A DNA stretch of 24,696 nt. It comes from Perkinsus olseni (taxonomy: Eukaryota > Perkinsozoa > Perkinsida). Where the stretch lies: NCBI GenBank assembly GCA_013115125.1, contig JABANN010000507.1:1-24696 (forward strand), in the 5' to 3' direction. Position 1 is the first letter of the stretch. Every line of letters starts with the position of its first letter. Made by a program: the position numbers and the translations under genes. The notes under the pieces were generated by a model. That model did not search any database. It was not told the DNA's origin and saw only the letters and a list, made by a program, of their open reading frames with translations. This document shows, one piece after another, positions 20,117 to 24,696 of the stretch.

Positions 20117-21393
20117 ATTGATGTTCATGTTATTGTTGAGGACGCTGCTTCGTGGTTAGTGCTCCGATGGGTCAATAATATTGGGCTAACCCAGCAGCGC
20201 ATAGACCAGTTGATATCGGAGGGGTGCTTCTGAAGGGGACTTTACCGAGGGAACTCTGGAGTTTCCAAAACAGCATCGAATCCGTAATTGATAGTATCCA
20301 ACACGTGATTCTACTGTAAAGCTTCTCCTGTGAGAATTTTGTTCGGACGCTTATGCTAGGCAGGGCTGTAATGCAGACAGGTAGGGACGTCGATCACTCA
20401 TCATCCAGAAGTTCACCACGAGAGGCCTCGGGTAATTCGACTAAGGATCGTCACAGAGTACTCTTCGAGTGCATAGGCGAGGCAGAGAAGCGGCGAGAGG
20501 AGATCATTATTTTCGGTGTAAATGAGCGCGCCCTGTCGTCATGGGTGCCTCAGGGGTCACCGTGCTGTGCAGCAGCAGTCATCGCTGCAGCCGTCAACTG
20601 CTGTGTGGGACAACATAACTGGGCAGTCGAAGAGGCGATCGGGGCTCTGAGGACGATAGTAGAGGATCGGATCGCTGGACTGATCGAAAGGCTGCACGCC
20701 TTGGGTGTGCCGACGGGTATAAGAAAGCTGTTGGAAGATCGACTTGAAGATGGCAGGAAGGGTAAAAATGAAGGGATCGATAAAGTCGTGCGCCAATTAG
20801 TCGCGGAGATCCGGACAAACGCTACCGAGATCGATGATGCTCCCAGACCAACTTTGACAGAAACCTCACCCAATCTGGGGGAGGTGCAAGCTCAGGCGAT
20901 CGTGTTGAACATACCGTTCGAGGGAGCTAACGAGCCAACCGCAGTAGAGAAAGTATTGCGAGCCTTGGCTGTGAAGGTCAACTGCCTACGAGAATTGCAG
21001 AGAGGAAGGCCCTCAACAGCAGGGGTTGGAGACTGGGCGATCGAGACCGTGTTGGAAGCGGAGGGGCTCCTAGTTCAAAGTATCCTGAGCGAGGCAGCAC
21101 GCGGACGCCGATAACTACTCCTAAAGGCCTCTGACGAGGAGGCGGCCTGGGATGCATTTAAAGTGGAATTCTCGAAGCATGATTGCATGGTTGTCCATTT
21201 CAACAACCATTACGCTCTGGTCTTCGCCTTTCGAGAGCGGCGAGGCATTCGACAGATACTCACAGCGAGGAAGGGCCAGCGGCCGAGGGATTGGGTTGAT
21301 TGGGGGGAGCTAATCGGCGCGGTTACGAGATGGCGAGGATACGGGATACTGGGTATCAGTGGGGAGTCGAACATGACTAGTGTACGACTATAG
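20117..21393 (+). CDS. Conserved-looking protein with C-terminal HYALVFA / TARKGQRP motif (5' end unresolved)
   Basis: Exons about 20117-20223 (ending RIDQLISEG), 20274-20304 and 20377 to about 21090 join in frame with introns of 50 and 72 nt. The third exon has a Ser/Arg-rich start, then WVPQGSPCCAAAVIAAA and long amphipathic helices (EEAIGALRTIVEDRIAGLIERL). The same frame meets a TAA at 21112-21114 and continues without shift into ASDEEAAWDAFKVEF, then MVVHFNNHYALVFAFRE, RQILTARKGQRPRDWVDW and RWRGYGILGI to a TAG at 21393. An in-frame intron (for example GT at 21048 or 21072 to AG at 21126) would remove the TAA. A Cys early and His in NHYAL late resemble the order in papain-like folds, but that is a guess. 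No ATG opens the first exon, so it may continue the upstream gene. Confidence 0.58.
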
Positions 21394-21906
21394 CGTGGCT
21401 GTGAATAGTGACAGCCCGCCACGGAGTTGATGTGAACAATCATTCGAGTTTCCGTGTTGCAAGTGCAGGTCGAACGGTACTCCCGAACAAGTTGATACAG
21501 ATACCGTTTATTGCATGACCATAAAGGCGGAGTGGTGCTTCGAAGAGGTGCGCCAAGTTCCCCCACCCCGAAGTTCTCCTTTGCTGAGCATCCGGAAAAG
21601 ATCTGCTGCTGCAGCAGTTTCCTCGTCTCTGACTGAGGCCTCTCACTGGCAGTGATCGGTCGATGAGGTTGGATTACGCACAGGGACGATGACACTGGTC
21701 GATGGTCCACCATCCTACTGCCGGGTGCTGTATCCAGCAGCTCTCCCTTCTCACTACTGGTCGACTACAACCCTCCTCATTTATGCCTTCCCCCATGCTC
21801 TTCACTCAACCGTCAGTAGTGCCACCCCGCTGACCCCGCTGCAAACGGCTAGGCGTTCAAGCCTCCACTAGGAAGAACTCATCTCAAAATTAGAATTTTG
21901 AAACAT
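21394..21906. other. Convergent intergenic region
   Basis: The plus-strand gene ending at 21393 and the minus-strand lipase ending at 21907 face each other across 513 bp. A 167-codon minus-strand open frame (21713-21210) overlaps the plus-strand exon; it lacks splice signals and family features and I regard it as a shadow. The stretch presumably holds both 3' UTRs. Confidence 0.5.
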
Positions 21907-23278
21907 TTACTCGTCACAGGTGGAGGAGCCAAGTAGATGATCTAATTTGGACTCGTAAAAATCAGGAAAGTGATCGAACAGACACTTCGATGCCCCCAGC
22001 CTGCTACCACCAAAGGAGCTGCCACACAGCCTCTGACAGTAGTAGACCATGGCCTCAGGGCTCAGACCAGGATTCCCACCATCAGTCTCCCACAGCGACC
22101 CTGCCTCGAGGAAGTACACTGTGCCCGGTATCACCAGTTTGCCAGCATTCGTCTGATGTCCTTCAGATGAGCTGACGCCAACAGCGTCCAACAGCTCCTC
22201 CGCCCCACGAAGGGACAATCGAGGGACGATATCATCCTCATTGATGAAGGACTGGAGTTTAAGATTCGCAGGAATCCTTGGCGATGTGGTGGTAGTGACC
22301 GGAGGCGGAGCGAAGGCGTAGCAATCGACCTCGTACGGCAGTTGTCGGGCTATCAGTATGCTTGCCAAGATAGCCGTACCGGCTCCCAATGAATGGCCAG
22401 TTACTACCAACCGCTTGGCATCTTTTCGCCGCATCAATTCTACGAGATGGGGCAAAGCATTGCTCACGACGTTCCTGGCGGCTGTCCCAATTCCGCGGTG
22501 GACTTGATAGTCCTGGTCGCCCTGTGTGAGGGGCGCGTTGTCACACATGAGGTCAGTGATCGTATCAGCAATACTCGCAGTACCTCTAATAGAGAGCATA
22601 AGGGAACCCTCGTTGTCGATGGCGATGAAGTAAACAGGCTCATTGGCACCGCGTGGTTGAGAGAGATGAAGGACCTCCCGTATTTCAGGGCAATGGGAGG
22701 TGATGCAGGAAACGTCGAGAGGCTCGTCTAAACGGCTATGCCGAGTTATCTTCTCCAACCCCAACGCATTCAAGAACACCGCGCCATACGCCGCTGATGC
22801 TGCCCGCATGTAGGAGCGCACCTCTCTACAGTTCTCCAGCATCACCGCCTTTCCTTGCTGATGGACCTCTGGCTTAGCCACAGTGTGCCCTTCTTCTGGG
22901 CACATCCGGATGAGGTATCGCAGCAGCTCGCTAACGGTCATGTGCTCCACGCCGGTCCGAGCCAGTAGGCTCCTCAGGATTGACTCAATCACATACAGGT
23001 TAGCTGCTGTCTCTGCCGCGTACCGGCTACCCATCTCCTAACATGATAATACTTAGATACGACGCCCGAGCCTTCATCTCTACTACCACGCCTGTGGAGG
23101 CAATATCAAGGAACCTCACTAGGCCACTAACAGCGGAGTCGGGCCAGTCCCAGGCCGAACCGCCGACTCTGGGCTCCTCACAGAATGCATTCCGCTGGGG
23201 TGGCTTGTAGGTGGCTACCGACACACCTGTGAGAGCTGCTGTGACGATGCCATAGTGGATAGTACGGCCATTCCACAT
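21907..23278 (-). CDS. Class 3 lipase, N-terminal hydrophobic anchor
   Basis: Alpha/beta-hydrolase of the fungal triacylglycerol / sn1-specific diacylglycerol lipase family (lipase class 3). Exons 23278-23090 and 23037-21907 join across a 52 nt intron to about 439 residues. Exon 1 starts MWNGRTIHYG and has a short hydrophobic stretch (GIVTAALTGVSVATY) that could be a signal anchor. Exon 2 holds the catalytic domain: oxyanion-side RGTASIADTITD, nucleophile elbow GHSLGAGTA, acid in INEDDIVPRLSL, and a likely catalytic His in LFDHFPDFYESKLDHL. Position numbers within exon 2 are about 150, 215, 267 and 355. The triad is complete, so an active acylglycerol hydrolase is expected; substrate and location are not shown. 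The exon 2 ATG at 23034 would give a shorter form without the anchor. It is paralogous to the neighbouring lipase. Confidence 0.9.
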
Positions 23279-23433
23279 AGTAAACAGACTACCGTGTAAA
23301 CTACTGAGGCACGCAACCGAACTAGGGATTGAGTAGAAAAAAAACTTCACAATCGTAGGGTATATCAACCGTCGATAGAATGGTAATGATGGTAAATGTT
23401 TTTTCCGAAGATACAAATTTAACAACAACAAAT

Positions 23434-24540
23434 CTATGCACAGCTACTGCACTTGTCCTGCCATGCCTCGTCGGCGCTCCGGACCAACGAGACCAGTTTC
23501 TTCTCATACTCGACCGTTGCATGGTCGTTGAGGCTTTTCATCGCCATTGGCCTATTACCACTGATCTGCATACAGTAGTACAGCATCGCCTCCGCGCTGA
23601 GCGCCGGACAGGAGCCGTCAGTCTTGTACACTCTTGTACTACCATCCACTGCCCTCAGCAGGTAGACCGTACCCGGGATGAATGCTCGAGGGGCCATTGG
23701 CCTGTCCTTAGGGTTGATAGAATTCAACACTTCGTCGATTCCCAGTAGCGACAGACGGGCGACGATATCATCCTCGTTAATGAAGGCGGTCATTTTGAGG
23801 TTGGTCGGGCAAGGCATGTCCATCTTAGTAGTGACAGGAGGACAACCAAATGTGTAGCATTCAACCTTCACAGTAAGCACTCGAGCCAACAACACACTAG
23901 TGAGTACAGCAGTCCCTGCCCCCAGCGAGTGACCCAACAGGATCAGTCTATCGCAGTTCCAATTGTCCAGGGCCTGCAGGACATACGGTAAGGCAGTACG
24001 GGCCACGTAGTTAGCTGCAATGCCCATCCCTCTGTGAACTTCATAACCTTTGTCTACGGGGGAGTCCGTGAACCGAGCCGTGTCACAGAAGGAATCAGTA
24101 ACGGCATCCGCGATGCTCTTCGTACCGCGCACTACTATGACAACATCGTTTGTTAGTGTATGTAAAACATAGAAGACCGGCCTGTTCTGTGCGGACGACT
24201 GCGAGATGAAGACCACCTCTGACACTTCCGGACAGTATCGAAGGACATAGTCCGGGTGCAAGGCGCATTCCGCCTTCTTCTTGCCGAACGCACCGTAAGC
24301 GACTTGGGTCGCCGTGAGGTACCGAAGGATCTCATCAGGGTTGGGCAGCTCTACTTGGGGTATGTTGTCATATATGTTGTCCATGGAAATGTCACATAAA
24401 TGACAAGCCTGTCGGAACCTCGACAAGACCTCCACTTTAGAAAGGGACCCCAGATCTGAGCGCTCGAAAATCTTCCGCCAGATATTGCGGAACTCCCGTG
24501 CTTGTGAGGCAGTCTCACGAGCGGCTTTAGTCTTGGCGTC
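23434..24540 (-). CDS. Class 3 lipase, second copy (first exon unresolved)
   Basis: A second lipase class 3 enzyme, same strand, 156 bp upstream of the other. The visible exon starts after a TTTCAG acceptor at 24541 and encodes about 368 residues. Family features are VRGTKSIADAVTDSFCDTARF, nucleophile GHSLGAGTA, acid in INEDDIVARLSL, FIPGTVYLLR and a likely catalytic His in LNDHATVEYEKKL. The two copies share the same order, spacing and unusual phrases such as GTVYxL, SAEAM/SPEAM and YYC, so they arose by tandem duplication, but the N-terminal 100 residues differ strongly. No ATG in the correct frame lies between the acceptor and the window end; a hydrophobic in-frame stretch just upstream (AILSCLLGGSHAQ) hints at a signal peptide but lacks a start. 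The first exon is probably near or beyond 24696. Confidence 0.9.
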   Translation of the reverse strand, partial: DAKTKAARETASQAREFRNIWRKIFERSDLGSLSKVEVLSRFRQACHLCDISMDNIYDNIPQVELPNPDEILRYLTATQVAYGAFGKKKAECALHPDYVLRYCPEVSEVVFISQSSAQNRPVFYVLHTLTNDVVIVVRGTKSIADAVTDSFCDTARFTDSPVDKGYEVHRGMGIAANYVARTALPYVLQALDNWNCDRLILLGHSLGAGTAVLTSVLLARVLTVKVECYTFGCPPVTTKMDMPCPTNLKMTAFINEDDIVARLSLLGIDEVLNSINPKDRPMAPRAFIPGTVYLLRAVDGSTRVYKTDGSCPALSAEAMLYYCMQISGNRPMAMKSLNDHATVEYEKKLVSLVRSADEAWQDKCSSCA

Positions 24541-24654
24541 CTGAAAGACCAAAGGCTGTGCATGGGACCCTCCCAGGAGGCAAGAAAGTATCGCAGTTCG
24601 AATGGGGCCTCGAGAGAAGTCTATTATTGACCGGTCAATTTATTGGGCGAGTTT

Positions 24655-24685
24655 AAAGCGAGGCGCGCGCGATCGCGATTGGGAG
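24655..24685. promoter_or_regulatory. GC-rich alternating tract upstream of the second lipase
   Basis: The sequence GGCGCGCGCGATCGCGATT (about 24662-24680) contains overlapping palindromes (GCGCGC, GCGATCGC). Comparable CG-alternating patches occur at 6934-6945, 9027-9037 and 16629-16650, each in a 5' flank. A promoter role is inferred from position only. Confidence 0.3.
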
Positions 24686-24696
24686 GGAACATATGG

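Noticed and set aside
21210-21713. 167-codon minus-strand open frame
   Set aside because: It lies antisense to the HYALVFA/TARKGQRP exon and has no family features.
1-24696. Transposable elements, retroelements, virus-derived genes, tRNA or rRNA genes, CRISPR
   Set aside because: No reverse transcriptase, integrase, transposase, capsid-like or terminal-repeat signature was seen by eye, and no tRNA or rRNA pattern stood out.

Overview
This is nuclear DNA from a eukaryotic protist with compact, intron-rich genes. The introns I could place are mostly 43-62 nt, begin GT, end AG, and lie between exons of about 25-250 nt. The proteins are eukaryotic: spastin, TMX2, TTC27, molybdenum cofactor sulfurase, and lipase class 3. 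The short introns, dense same-strand genes and Thr/Gln/Ala-rich mucin-like repeat suggest an alveolate, perhaps Perkinsus-like. That placement is inference; no rRNA or organelle marker is present.

Layout. Bases 1-593 hold the 3' end of a plus-strand Thr-rich repeat protein. From about 1.0 to 16.4 kb everything I can call is on the minus strand. Read from low to high coordinate these are: an unresolved candidate (1.02-1.78 kb), a TMX2-like thioredoxin membrane protein (2.1-3.2), a spastin-type AAA ATPase (3.5-5.7), a protein with a predicted myristoylation signal (5.8-6.7), two small unknown genes (7.5-8.0 and 8.6-8.9), a third unknown (9.1-9.8), molybdenum cofactor sulfurase (10.0-12.4) and TTC27 (12.5-16.4). 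At 16.4-16.7 kb transcription diverges. The plus strand then carries a small unknown gene (16.7-17.4) and a multi-exon unknown (18.3-20.0) followed by a downstream part (20.1-21.4); the last two may be one gene. They converge on two minus-strand class 3 lipase paralogues (21.9-23.3 and 23.4-24.5).

The genes do not form one pathway. They look like a housekeeping neighbourhood with a duplicated lipase pair. Most exon joins below were made by hand from frame, GT/AG sites and protein family; first exons are the weakest part. I saw no tRNA, rRNA, CRISPR array, transposon or virus-derived element.
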